Shown here: piece after piece, positions 1 to 12,300 of the stretch
Position numbering within the stretch: position 1 is the first letter of the stretch
Layout of the letters: each line of letters begins with the position of its first letter
Source: Chrysomallon squamiferum
Lineage: Eukaryota > Mollusca > Gastropoda > Neomphalida > Peltospiridae
Direction of reading: 5' to 3'
NCBI GenBank assembly: GCA_012295275.1
Contig: CM022679.1
Span: 28,309,164 to 28,345,663, forward strand
Length of the DNA stretch: 36,500 nucleotides
The notes under the pieces: model-generated
Seen by the model: only the letters and a program-made list of their open reading frames with translations
Told to the model about the DNA's origin: nothing
The model's database searches: none
Made by a program: the position numbers and the translations under genes

Positions 1-3000
1 TACGAGCTGTGGGTGAACTGCAGAACCCAGCAATCAGAGACCGGCACTGGCAACAGTTGATGGCTGCCACTAAGGTTTATTTATTTACTTTTTACCTGAT
101 CAAATTATAAAGATTTTACAGAGCTTAACAAAATGTTATGGTAATAGTAATCCAAGTCTTCTTGAATTGATTTCCAGAAATGTCTGAATTGTTTTAGTTT
201 ATATCATGCATTAATAAAACAAGCTACTTAGAATATTATTAACAACATCTATTAATTACAATAATTGAAATTGAAATTTCTCTTTTCAGAATTGAATAGA
301 ATTCTGTTGTATTTTCTCTGTAGTTTAAGCTGAATTTGTGCTTCTATAATTTCATTACGTTTTAATGTTCAACAATTAGATTACATTCTGATTTTTAAAA
401 TTTCAGGTACGATTCATGATGGATGAAAATACAACACTCTCTGATCTCCTGTCTTTGAATTTGCACAACTATGAAGAAGAAGTGCGAAATATTGTGGACA
501 AGGCAGTTAAAGAAATGAGCATGGAGAAAGTTCTAAAGGAACTTGATGTGACATGGTCCACAATGGAGTTTGAACATGAAAAACATCCACGCACTGGCAT
601 CACTATGTTGAAAACAAGTGAAGAGTTGATTGAAACCCTTGAAGACAACCAGGTTGGTGAAATTGAACTTTAAAATCAATAAAATGGTAATACATGGTAA
701 TAAGCCACCAAAGAAACTTTATTACTATTTTTATTTATTAATTTCTTTATTTGTTAAACAGTTTTAACACTTGATAACCAGTGTCAAAATCAATGACTTT
801 AACCTGAATTTATCTTACAATTTGAATTAATTTAAAAAAAATTCTGAACTGGATTATGTTAAAATTATTTTAGTAATGCTTTTTATTTGTTTAATAAAAT
901 TCAGATAAAAATATGAATGGATTTAATATTGTATTGCTTACTTCTATTTTAGGTGCAATTACAAAATATGATGACATCCAAGTACATTGCCCATTTCTTG
1001 ACAGAAGTGTCACAGTGGCAGAAGAGTTTGTCAACAGCAGATCAGGTTATCTCCATATACATGGAAGTACAGCGAACTTGGTCACATTTAGAGAGCATCT
1101 TCATTGGTTCTGAAGATATCAGAAATCAGCTGCCTGAAGATTCCAAAAGATTTGACAACATTGACACAGATTTTAAAGTAAAAAAAAAAAAAAAAATTAT
1201 TTTGTTATGACATTATAAAATATATGAGTACAGAGAGAAAAAGTCATTGATTGTTTTGAACATAAATAATTTATAGTTAGTAAATGCACTGAAATGTAAT
1301 TAATGTATAAATATTTACTTTTGAAAACCATTAAGTTTTTATAAAGTTTATTGAATATTAAAACTAAACTTTCAAAATACTGTACAGTTAATTTCACTCC
1401 TAATTTATTTTAAAAATGTTTATTTAAAAGTGAATATTTTATTAATATTTTGGTATGTAAGTAAAAATTTTAATTTCAGGAACTGGTTAGCCAAGTGGAA
1501 CAAACCAAAAATGTGGTCAAAGCAACCAATCAGCCAGATCTGTATGAAAAATTAGAGAAAATCCAAGGACAGCTGTCTCTGTGTGAGAAAGCTCTGGCAG
1601 AATACCTGGAAACAAAACGTTTGGCCTTCCCCAGATTTTACTTTGTGTCATCTGCTGACTTGCTTGACATTTTATCCAATGGCAACAATCCACCTGTGGT
1701 ATGCTTATTTCTGTCCAGTTTTAAATCAGCTTGCCATTTTCTTTATATTTCAGGCCTTCTTAAGTTTTTATTCAAAACATTGTATCCAGAATATTTTGTT
1801 CCATAAATAAATGATTTTTCTTTTTCTTGTACTTTTAAAATATTTTTTGTAAGAAGCTGACTGTCAGCAAATGGATACTTTCTTCACATTTTCAGGATTG
1901 TTTATACAAAAGGATAATATTACTTTTAGCATCATTGCTGTAACGTTTCTTTCATTTTTTCACCACTATAAAAAACATTTAAAACAAATGTGTTATTTGA
2001 AAATATTTTCTTGTAGGTATCTCGTCATTTAACAAAGCTGTTTGACAGCATGGCCAGGCTGAAGTTTGATATGGAGGAACCAGATGCATCAGTGGAAAAT
2101 GCAACTGGCATGTGGAGCAAAGATGGAGAGTATGTTGATTTGGATAAGCCATGTGACCTTAAAGGCCAGGTAAAAAAAATTAAAAAAAATAAAAATAATT
2201 TTGTGGTGGGGAGATTCCTGACTAAATTTTGAAAATGGTACACACAACGAGCATTATGGTTGGAAGAAAGATTGGTGTAACAATTTTTTTTTAAATTATA
2301 TGTTTTTTTGTTTTGTTTTTTTCAGTTTGATTAGCATGATAAAAGAAAAAAGATATGTTTGTTAAGAAAATATTAGTTTTTTTATTGATTGCAATTTTAA
2401 ATGATTGATAGTATTTAGGTGCTAAATCATTCACAGTAATTAATAACAATGTTCAGATTACAGGATAATTTATGTAGTGAAACTTTCAAACAGTTTACCT
2501 TTGTTTTATTCAATTTACTTGTTAAGACTACTGATTCAAGTGACCAGGCATTTAAAGATTTATAATTAAACTTGGCCAGTAAATATTTTGATTGTGAGAA
2601 ACTCTGTTGTTAAAGGTTGAGGTTTGGTTGAACCGTCTACTAGAGACTCAATGTAGTACAGTGCGTAAAGAATTAACAGACGCTGTACAAACATACGAAG
2701 AAAAACCAAGAGATCAGTGGGTCTTTGACTTCCCAGCTCAGGTGGCACTTTGTGGAACACAGATTTGGTGGACCACTGAAGTTAACATTGCATTCGGACG
2801 TTTGGAAGAGGGCTATGAAAATGCTTTGAAGGACTACAACAAGAAACAGGTTAAAAATTATTTACTAGAAAATGAAGTATTTAAAATAAAAATTTGTTGT
2901 CATGTTACAGCAGAAAGAGGAACTATTTAATAAAGAAAACTTGTAAATTAGGTTTTGTAAATATATACCAGATTTACAGGTACAAAAAGTTAGAGACAAC

Positions 3001-3366
3001 AAGCAAGTAGTTGATTTTTTTTATTATCATCATCTAATTATGAATATATATTTTTACTTTTGTTTTCAATTAGATTAATCAACTGAATGCTCTCATCACA
3101 TTGCTTCTTGGTGATTTGTCAAAAGGAGACAGACAGAAGATTATGACAATTTGTACTATTGATGTACATGCTCGTGATGTGGTCACTAAACTGATCACAC
3201 AGAAAATTGACAGTTCCCTGGCATTTGGCTGGCTTTCACAACTGAGACACAGATGGGATGACAATGTACATCACTGTTTTGCAAACATTTGTGATGCACA
3301 GTTCCGATATGCTTATGAGTATCTGGGAAACACAGCTCGCCTTGTCATTACACCTTTGACTGACAG
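1..3366 (+). CDS. DNAH9: Dynein exons 1-7: end of tail and linker (DHC_N2)
   Basis: Exons: 1-74 (first full codon at 3), 407-652, 953-1177, 1480-1698, 2017-2169, 2616-2849, 3074-3366. All junctions are phase 0 except the last, which ends two bases into an Arg codon. Exon 1 reads [20 protein letters not shown], a conserved linker signature; exon 4 contains [20 protein letters not shown], the best-conserved linker block; exon 7 leads with [12 protein letters not shown] into AAA1. In this family the linker is the mechanical element that swings across the AAA ring during the power stroke. The intron after exon 3 opens with a long poly-A run (from 1180). The other introns are T-rich and without recognisable content. 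Confidence 0.93.
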
Positions 3367-6300
3367 GTATATTTTATTGAAGAGATTTCATTTTTCTCCG
3401 GTTAAGATTGGAATTAAACTACAGTTCTTCATGTCATCTATTATTATGAGATTAAATAAAATTAAGGTGTCATAAAGAAGTTAATTTTTTTTTTCCTGCT
3501 TGAGAATGATTATTTTGATCTCATTATTGTTTTGTCTTCAATGTCCCAGAAACAAAAAAGAGCAAAATTATTTTGAGAAAATCTACAGCAGTGTCTTTAA
3601 TTTCATGTTCACAGATGCTACATCACTCTGACTCAGTCTTTGCATCTCATTATGAGTGGAGCTCCAGCTGGTCCTGCAGGAACAGGCAAAACTGAAACAA
3701 CAAAAGATCTGGGTAGAGCTCTTGGTATCATGGTCTATGTCTTCAACTGTTCAGAACAGATGGACTACAAAGTATGTTTTAACATCATAAACAATAATTC
3801 ATATAAGATTTTCTCCTCAATATGGATTTTTTCATCTCACTTGTTACTGTAGCTATGATTATACCAATTACAGCTACCAGACAGTCATACCAAGTCTTTT
3901 TTTGTTTTGTTTTAAATTAATGTTACCTATAGGCAACAGATAACATTGCATACTTTCAACTTGTTTTAGAAATAAATATTTTATATAATTCCAGTCAATT
4001 GGAAATATCTACAAAGGTCTGGCTCAGTCTGGTTCCTGGGGTTGTTTTGATGAGTTCAACAGGATTGCTGTTGAGGTGTTGTCAGTGGTTGCAGTACAAG
4101 TGAAATGTATTCAGGATGCCATCCGAGACAAGAAGAAGGAATTCAACTTTTTGGGAGAAGTGATTAGACTGAAACCAGAGGTTGGCATTTTCATCACCAT
4201 GAACCCAGGTTATGCTGGAAGAACAGAATTACCAGAAAACCTCAAAGCTCTGTTCAGGTGAGATTCTGAAAACTCTCAGATTTCTTCTTGTCAAGAATAA
4301 ATTGTTGATTTTCACAAATTTGTGGAAATGCAGTAAATGCTTCAGGTTATTTATGATTTAATTTTATGGTGATTATTACTTTTATATTTATTGCAAAATA
4401 AATGGTAAATAAATTTTTTGTTGTTAATGTGATTGAAATGATATAAAAACAGGTTTTTATAAAAATACATTTTAGTATTCATGATCTCTCAGAATTTCCA
4501 CATTTTAGGCAGTAATGATTTAATCTTTTGTTGATACCTTTTGAAAATGTTAAGGACATTTTATTATTTAGGTTTCATGAAATCTCATTCCATTTTCAAG
4601 TATTAACGTTTGCTTATATATATTTTTTTTCAGTTTTAGAGTATGTGTAACATGTTAAAGTACATCCGTAGTAGATTTGAATTTGGCTTCTGTAACTTCA
4701 GTTGCCTTTAATGTGATAGCACTTTTAAGCAGATATTTCTCTGTGTTTCCTTGCAGGCCATGTGCTATGGTTGTTCCTGACTTTGAAATGATTTGTGAAA
4801 TCATGTTGGTATCTGAGGGTTTCATTGATTCCAGACTCTTGGCTCGAAAATTCATTACACTGTACACACTTTGTAAAGAATTGTTGTCCAAACAGGTATA
4901 CATTATGTCTGTTTTTTTTCATATTGATTGTTCATTAAGTTAATATATTAAAATAAGATGAACTTTATTAAATATCTAATTGTATTTCTTGTGTTTTTTT
5001 CAAAGAATACATCTACTGAGAGAGATGTTCAAAAATAATTCCTGTCCAATAAGTATTGAACAGAAGGAAATGTAATACAACATACCAGAAAATGCTTTTA
5101 TAACTGAATGTATAGGGATCTGGAATTCAGAATGGTGACTTTCATAGTGGTCAAGAGATTGAAATATTAGTTTTACAAAAATAATTTCATAATGCATCTT
5201 ATTAACAAACAGTTTTTATTTAAACAGAATGTGTATCTTCATTGGACTACTTGTACTGTTAAAATCATATTTAATAAAACTTTTCTAGGATCATTATGAT
5301 TGGGGACTTCGAGCCATCAAATCAGTACTTGTTGTTGCTGGATCACTGAAAAGAAGTGACAGAGGAAGACCAGAAGATCAGGTTATTTTAATTCTCCATT
5401 TAATTTTCATTTTATAACTAGGGTTTTAAATAATTATTAAGGTATGATCATTGCATGAACAATATTTTTTTCTTTTCTTCTTAATTTTGCTAGATATTCC
5501 TGAGCAGTAGTTAAATCTTGCATTACATAAAAATGATACAGAAGACAAAGCTGGTGTCTCATTAATGCCAAAATCTGAAATTCATGATTAAATACATTAA
5601 AAATAAAAAATAAAAATATATATATAAATTTATCATTAAATAAGAACATTTTAAGTTAATTTTCTAGAGATAAATTATGTTGCTTATCAAAATAAAACTT
5701 GGTTCTAATTTTTTGTGGAATATGTATTGATTAATTTTGAACAAAATAAACATAACTCCATTTATTTGCAGTTCTGAAAACAACCAAAAATTCTACTATA
5801 CATTGTAACTTTTATCCAGGTTTTGATGAGAGCCTTGCGAGATTTCAATGTACCAAAGATTATTTTGGATGATATGCCAGTGTTTATGGGTCTTATTGGA
5901 GATCTATTCCCAGCCCTGGATGTACCAAGAAAGAGAAACTTGGACTTTGAAAAAGACATCAAGAAAGCCACCTTAGATCAGAAATTGCAGCCAGAAGACA
6001 ACTTTATTCTGAAGGTTGGTACAAATATGATAAATATGTACATTTTTACATAGTCTTAAATATTACAAAACAAGGTACAAAGCAGAAGGGAAAAAAAAAA
6101 TTCTATATATGGATAGAGACTTGGATTCTGACAAAGAGCATTTAGATATTCTTTAACCTTTTCATTTTTTAAAAATCAAAAAATGTTATTTTGTAATCAC
6201 ATGAAATGCCTAAGTATGTTGTATATAGGTGTTTCCCATTATGTTTTACAAAATGTATAGTTTATTAAGTTTTTAAGTGAACATCATGATTTCACTATAC

Positions 6301-9300
6301 AATGTGTATGAACTTTGAATTACATATGTGATGTTGTTTCTTTTGGCTGTCACTCTGATATATACTCTGCAGATTGTCCAACTTGAAGAATTGTTTGATG
6401 TTCGTCATTCAGTCTTTCTACTTGGTTTGGCTGGAACTGGAAAAAGTAAAATTTGGAACACTCTACAACGTACATACAAAAACCAGCAGAGAAAACCAGT
6501 GGCTATTGATCTTGATCCCAAAGCTGTGACAAATGATGAACTGTTTGGAGTTATCAATCCAGCAACCAGAGAATGGAAAGATGGTAAGATGACTGTAATC
6601 TTTCAGAGATATGTATGTAAAATATGCTAAAGATAACTTTTTAATTCTTGCTTCAGTCACTGCTAAATAATTAGTAGTTCTCTAGCAGCACACTTGCATT
6701 ACTTGGTTCTGTAAAAACCTCTTGATATATTTATTCAGTGTTTAATGGAATATAAACTCTTTCACACCATGTTTAAATAGATGTTTGCCAAATCTCATCC
6801 TTTTATCCACATTTTTATTTTCAGGTTTGTTCTCTGTGATTATGAGAGATCTTGCCAACATGAGTGGAGATGGTCCAAAGTGGATAGTTCTGGATGGTGA
6901 CATAGACCCCATGTGGATTGAGTCACTGAATACAGTGATGGATGACAACAAAGTGCTGACTTTGGCTTCTAATGAAAGGATTCCACTGACACCGTCCATG
7001 CGGTTGTTGTTTGAAATCAGTCACCTGAGAACAGCTACACCAGCCACTGTGTCACGCGCTGGCATCCTATATGTCAATGCACAGGATTTGGGATGGAATC
7101 CGTAAGTTACTCACTTTATAACAGATTCATTATAAATCAGTGAATGCTCCCATAATATTAAAAATCAGTACTATTTATTTGTTTTCTTAGTAAGTATTTC
7201 TTACTATAGATTAGGGAATGTCATTTTTTTTATAGAGTACAACTGAAATTATCTCTTGATTGATGTTCCGAGTTTTCAGTATCATTCATTTGTTGTAAGG
7301 TGTTGTTTTGTAGACAAATTTAGCTTGTATTTTGTATGGTACTGGCTATTTGTTGATTGTGTTGAAAGCACGTTGCAGGTATATCATTGTGTTTTTAAGA
7401 TATGTTCAGAGTTGGATTGATACACGTGAAGTGCAGTCAGAGAGAGCCAACTTGACCATTTTGTTTGACAAATACGTTCCAAGTCTTCTGGAGACAATGC
7501 GACATCGTTTTAAGAAAATCACTCCAGTGGCTGAGATTTCTCACATTCAGATGCTGTGTTACCTGTTGGAAGGTCTGTTAACCCCAGAAAACACTCCTCC
7601 TGATTGTCCAAAGGAGCTGTATGAACTTTACTTTGTGTTTGCTAGTGTTTGGGCTTTTGGAGGAGTTATGTTCCAAGATCAGGTAGCTACTTCATTTTAA
7701 AATTCTGACACCAGTGTTTAAAATAAGCCCAAATTTTACATCAGATTTAACATGCATCTAATGCACATCACCCAGACATAAACATTGCATAATGTTTTGA
7801 GTATGTAACCGTTGTTAACATGATCTTTAAAGTTTAATTTCTATTACAGCTGACTGATCATCGAATTGAATTCACCAAGTGGTGGGTCACTGAGTACAAG
7901 ACTATCAAGTTTCCTTCCACTGGTACAGTCTTTGACTACTATATAGATCCAGAGACCAAGAAATTTGAACCTTGGACCAAGAAAATCCCCAAATTTGAGT
8001 TTGATCCTGATCTTCCTCTACAGGTATTACATTGTATTACCAAAAACAGATTCTCCAGTCTTAGCACATGTACTCATAATTAAAAATAATCATAAACTGT
8101 TTGCAGAAAAATTTAAAAAAACATTTGTCTTAATTCATGGGACACTTCCAGTTAATATATTTAAGGAATTTTAAAATATATTCATTATCATAATTCTTGT
8201 TGTTATGTACTAATATATGAAGATATATATATTTTGTTTTTTAAATTCTTTAAGTGTTTTCTGTCAGTGAATAATCTAACATCATTTTTTTAATATTTTT
8301 TATTTACATATTTAGGCTGCTTTGGTGTACACAGCTGAAACCATTCGAGTGAAATACTTTTTAGACATGTTGGTGGATCTGAAAAAACCTGTAATGCTGG
8401 TAGGAAATGCTGGTACAGGCAAGACTGTACTAATGCAAGATAAACTAGACAATTTATCTGATGAGTTCATGGTAACCAATGTGCCTTTCAATTTCTACAC
8501 AACATCCATGATGTTGCAGAGAGTTCTGGAGAAACCACTAGAGAAAAAAGCTGGACGGAACTATGGACCACCAGGCAACCGCAGGCTTATCTACTTTGTT
8601 GATGATATGAACATGCCAGAGGTACAGATAATTCTTTTCGCTTTCTTAGAGTAAAATAATTTAACTGAAAAATATATATAACCATGCATATGAAGTGGTC
8701 TGTATAATGCAGTTGAAAATTTTAAGTTTTACAACACTCCAAAACATAAAAGAAACAAAAATTCAGTTGGCCAGATTGTAAAATGTGTACTGTTAATATA
8801 CTTAATGATAATTTAAGGATGTGTTAATTTGTTTAATCATTATTATTATTTGATTTTCAGGTTGACAAGTACTTCACAGTACAGCCACACACTCTGATCA
8901 GACAACACATTGACCATGGACATTGGTATGATAGAACTAAGCTGACAGTCAAAGATATTCACAATACACAGTATGTGTCCTGCATGAATCCTACAGCTGG
9001 CAGTTTTACAATTGATTCCAGATTGCAGGTAAGAGTATAAGACATATAACAACAATAAAAATAAATAAACGATAATAATAATAATCAAGAAAAAAGAAAA
9101 GGAAAGAAAGATAAACAGAATCTCCCCATATTTATTAATACAGTATTATTTTAATATTATTATATTCTGTCCTTTCAGCGTCACTTCTGTGTGTTTGCTA
9201 TGAGTTTCCCCAACCAAGATGCTTTGCACACCATCTACACAAGTATTTTATCTCAGCATCTTGCTTTTGCAAACTTCCCTATGGCTGTTCAAAAGTTCAC

Positions 9301-12300
9301 AAACAATTTAGTAGCAGGAGCATTAACCTTACACCAAAAAGTGTCAACTACATTCCTGCCAACAGCCATCAAGTTCCACTACATATTTAATCTCAGAGAC
9401 CTGTCCAACATCTTCCAGGTAACTGTTTTTTTGTTTTTTACATCAGTTTTTTATTTTCATTAATACTAATTAATTTCATTTCTGTATCAAGAATCAACTG
9501 GGAATATTAAATCTTACCTGTATAGTAAAGTATTTATTTTTTTTAAATTATATAAGAAGTGATGAATTATTAAAAATGCAGGTTCTTTACCTTTTCCGGA
9601 AGCAACAACCCTGCCTATATGTAATTTTCTACATTTGTTTATAGTATAAGATTTATCAGAAAAGTGTATTTAATTTTTTCAATAGATATATCTTTGTCAT
9701 TTAGATTTTTGAACAAGTCGTTATACTTTTATTGTTTGACTTAAACATTTTTACATGGAGAATGATCTTGTACTCTGATATTATAGTGTAATGTTAAAAA
9801 TTCTTTTATTTATGTATGATTAAAATATAATTTTGGTTATGAATTTTCCAGGGGATATTGTTTTCTGGCCCAGACTGTGCTAAAAATCCAGCAGACCTTG
9901 TACGTTTGTATATGCATGAGTCAGATAGAGTTTACAAGGACAAACTTGTAGATATTACTGATCTTGAGACTTTTGAACGGATACAGAAGGAGATGTTTAA
10001 GAAAAATTTTGAGGTTTGTGAAGATAAATTTGTTTTTGTAATAGGAGCTGTTTTATTAACTTCTGGATTATTCACTTGTTTATGTAGCTTTCTTTATCTT
10101 AGGTATTTGATGAGTCTATTTTACTCGGTTGTTCCAACAGCTAATTTAACTGAAGTTATTTTCATTTCAGCATTTGTATTACTTATTTTAATAAAAAATT
10201 TATGGTTTTCAGGATATTGAAGAGGAGGTTGTTTACCGATCACCTGTTCTTTATTGCCACTTCACACAAGGCATTGGTGAGCCAAAGTACTTAGCTGTTG
10301 AAAGCTGGCCTTCCATCAACAAAATCCTTGTTGATGCTTTAGACAGTTACAATGAACTGAATGCTGCAATGAACCTTGTGCTGTTTGAAGATGCCATGAT
10401 GCACATCTGTAGAATTAACAGAATTTTAGAATCACCTCGTGGAAATGCTCTTCTTATTGGTGTAGGTGGTAGTGGCAAACAGAGTCTTTCCCGACTGGCA
10501 GCTTTTATCAGCAGCCTGGATGTGTTCCAGATCACTTTGCGAAAAGGTTATTCTGTCACAGATCTGAAAGCAGATCTTTCTCAGCTTTACTTGAAGGCTG
10601 GTGTGAAAAACATTGGAGTTGTGTTTTTGATGACTGATGCCCAGGTTGCAGATGAGCAATTTCTTGTTTTGATTAATGACTTACTGGCATCAGGTGAAAT
10701 ACCTGACCTGTTTGCAGATGATGATGTTGAGAATATAATCAGTGGTGTAAGGAATGAAGTGAAAGGAGAAGGCATGGAAGACACACGAGAAAAAACTGCT
10801 GGAGGTTTTTCATTGACCGTGTGCGAAGAGTTCTCAAGGTATAAATATATTTCTTTGAATGATTATTTTAATATTGTACAATTAGTAATATAACTAAATC
10901 TATTTCACATAAATGTAGAGCAAATGCGTAAAAGATTAGTGAAAATCATAATAGGTGTACCTGTGTTTTAAAGTAACTATAATGTCTGAGTAGGCAAATA
11001 CATTTCTTTTTTTCAGTTAATATTACATTATGATAATTACTTAAAAAATACATTCATATACAAATATTTATTCTTTACTCAGGTTGTTCTGTGTTTCTCA
11101 CCTGTTGGTTCAACTCTTCGTGTGAGAAGTCGTAAGTTCCCTGCTGTGACAAACTGCACATCCATTGACTGGTTCCATGAGTGGCCAGAGGAAGCTCTCA
11201 AATCTGTCAGTGCACGATTTCTGGAAGATGTGGAACTTATTGATGTACGTGGCTGTTACGTGTCTGTGCTATGATTAAGTGTAAAAATATATAAATAAAA
11301 CAAAGTAATAAAAATCAGAAATAAAACAAAATTAAAAAACTGAAATATTTTTACTAATTGTTGTAAAATGTAAAAAACTGAAACATAAAATACAACAAAT
11401 AAGCTATATTTCTTGTGGTAATATTTTAAATAACAATTATGTTCTCTTTTAGGCTGAAACAAGAGAATCTATTTCTGTTTTTATGGCATATGTTCATAAA
11501 TCTGTCAATGAAATCAGTGTTCAGTATCTGCAAAATGAGAAGCGTTACAACTACACAACACCAAAAAGTTTCTTAGAACAAATTGCTTTGTACCAGAATC
11601 TTCTGCAAACAAAAAACAGTGAGCTACAAGCCAAAATCATTCGTTTGGAGAATGGGCTGGAAAAGTTGAGAAGCACTGCATCACAGGTAAAATGCTTCAG
11701 CTGGTTGTCAGTAATCATAATATGATTCTCTTATGACAGCAAAAAATGTATTTAAGACAATATATCATTCTAAAGTTTTTAGCAATTACAGATTAGTTTT
11801 CAATATCATGGATAATTAAGACAGGTTCAGTTAAAGTGATCAGTTAAATGCATATACTGATGAGATTATTAATCCATTTTCACTTTCCTTATTCATACTG
11901 ATTATTTCCCATTCTAAACTGTAGAGATTTTTTTAAAAATCATCATAATAGATGGCATTATTTTTTTGATTATCTGATACTTCTTTAAATAATGAATACA
12001 ATTGTCATATATATTTGTTCTGTGTTAACACTTCTAATGTTTTGAAATCCAGGTTGATGATCTCAAATCCAAATTGGCCTCTCAGGAAGTGGAATTAGCA
12101 CAGAAAAATGAGGATGCAAACAAACTCATTCAGATAGTTGGAGCAGAAACAGAAAAAGTGAGCAAAGAAAAAGCTATTGCAGATGAAGAAGAGGCCAAGG
12201 TATCTCAGATCACAATAGAAGTAGAAAAGAAGCAAAGAGATTGTGAAATAGATTTGGCAAAAGCTGAACCAGCTCTGAAAGCAGCTGAGGAAGCTTTGAA

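Noticed and set aside
7370-7399. Alternative acceptor at GCAG (7379) for exon 15
   Set aside because: It would add residues not found in the family and break the split-Pro junction; the AAG at 7399 restores NPYVQSW.
10014-10220. Hydrophobic 'membrane protein' tail of the frame starting at 9858
   Set aside because: Read-through of intron 20 after a good donor at 10014; the conserved protein resumes at 10213 after an AG acceptor.
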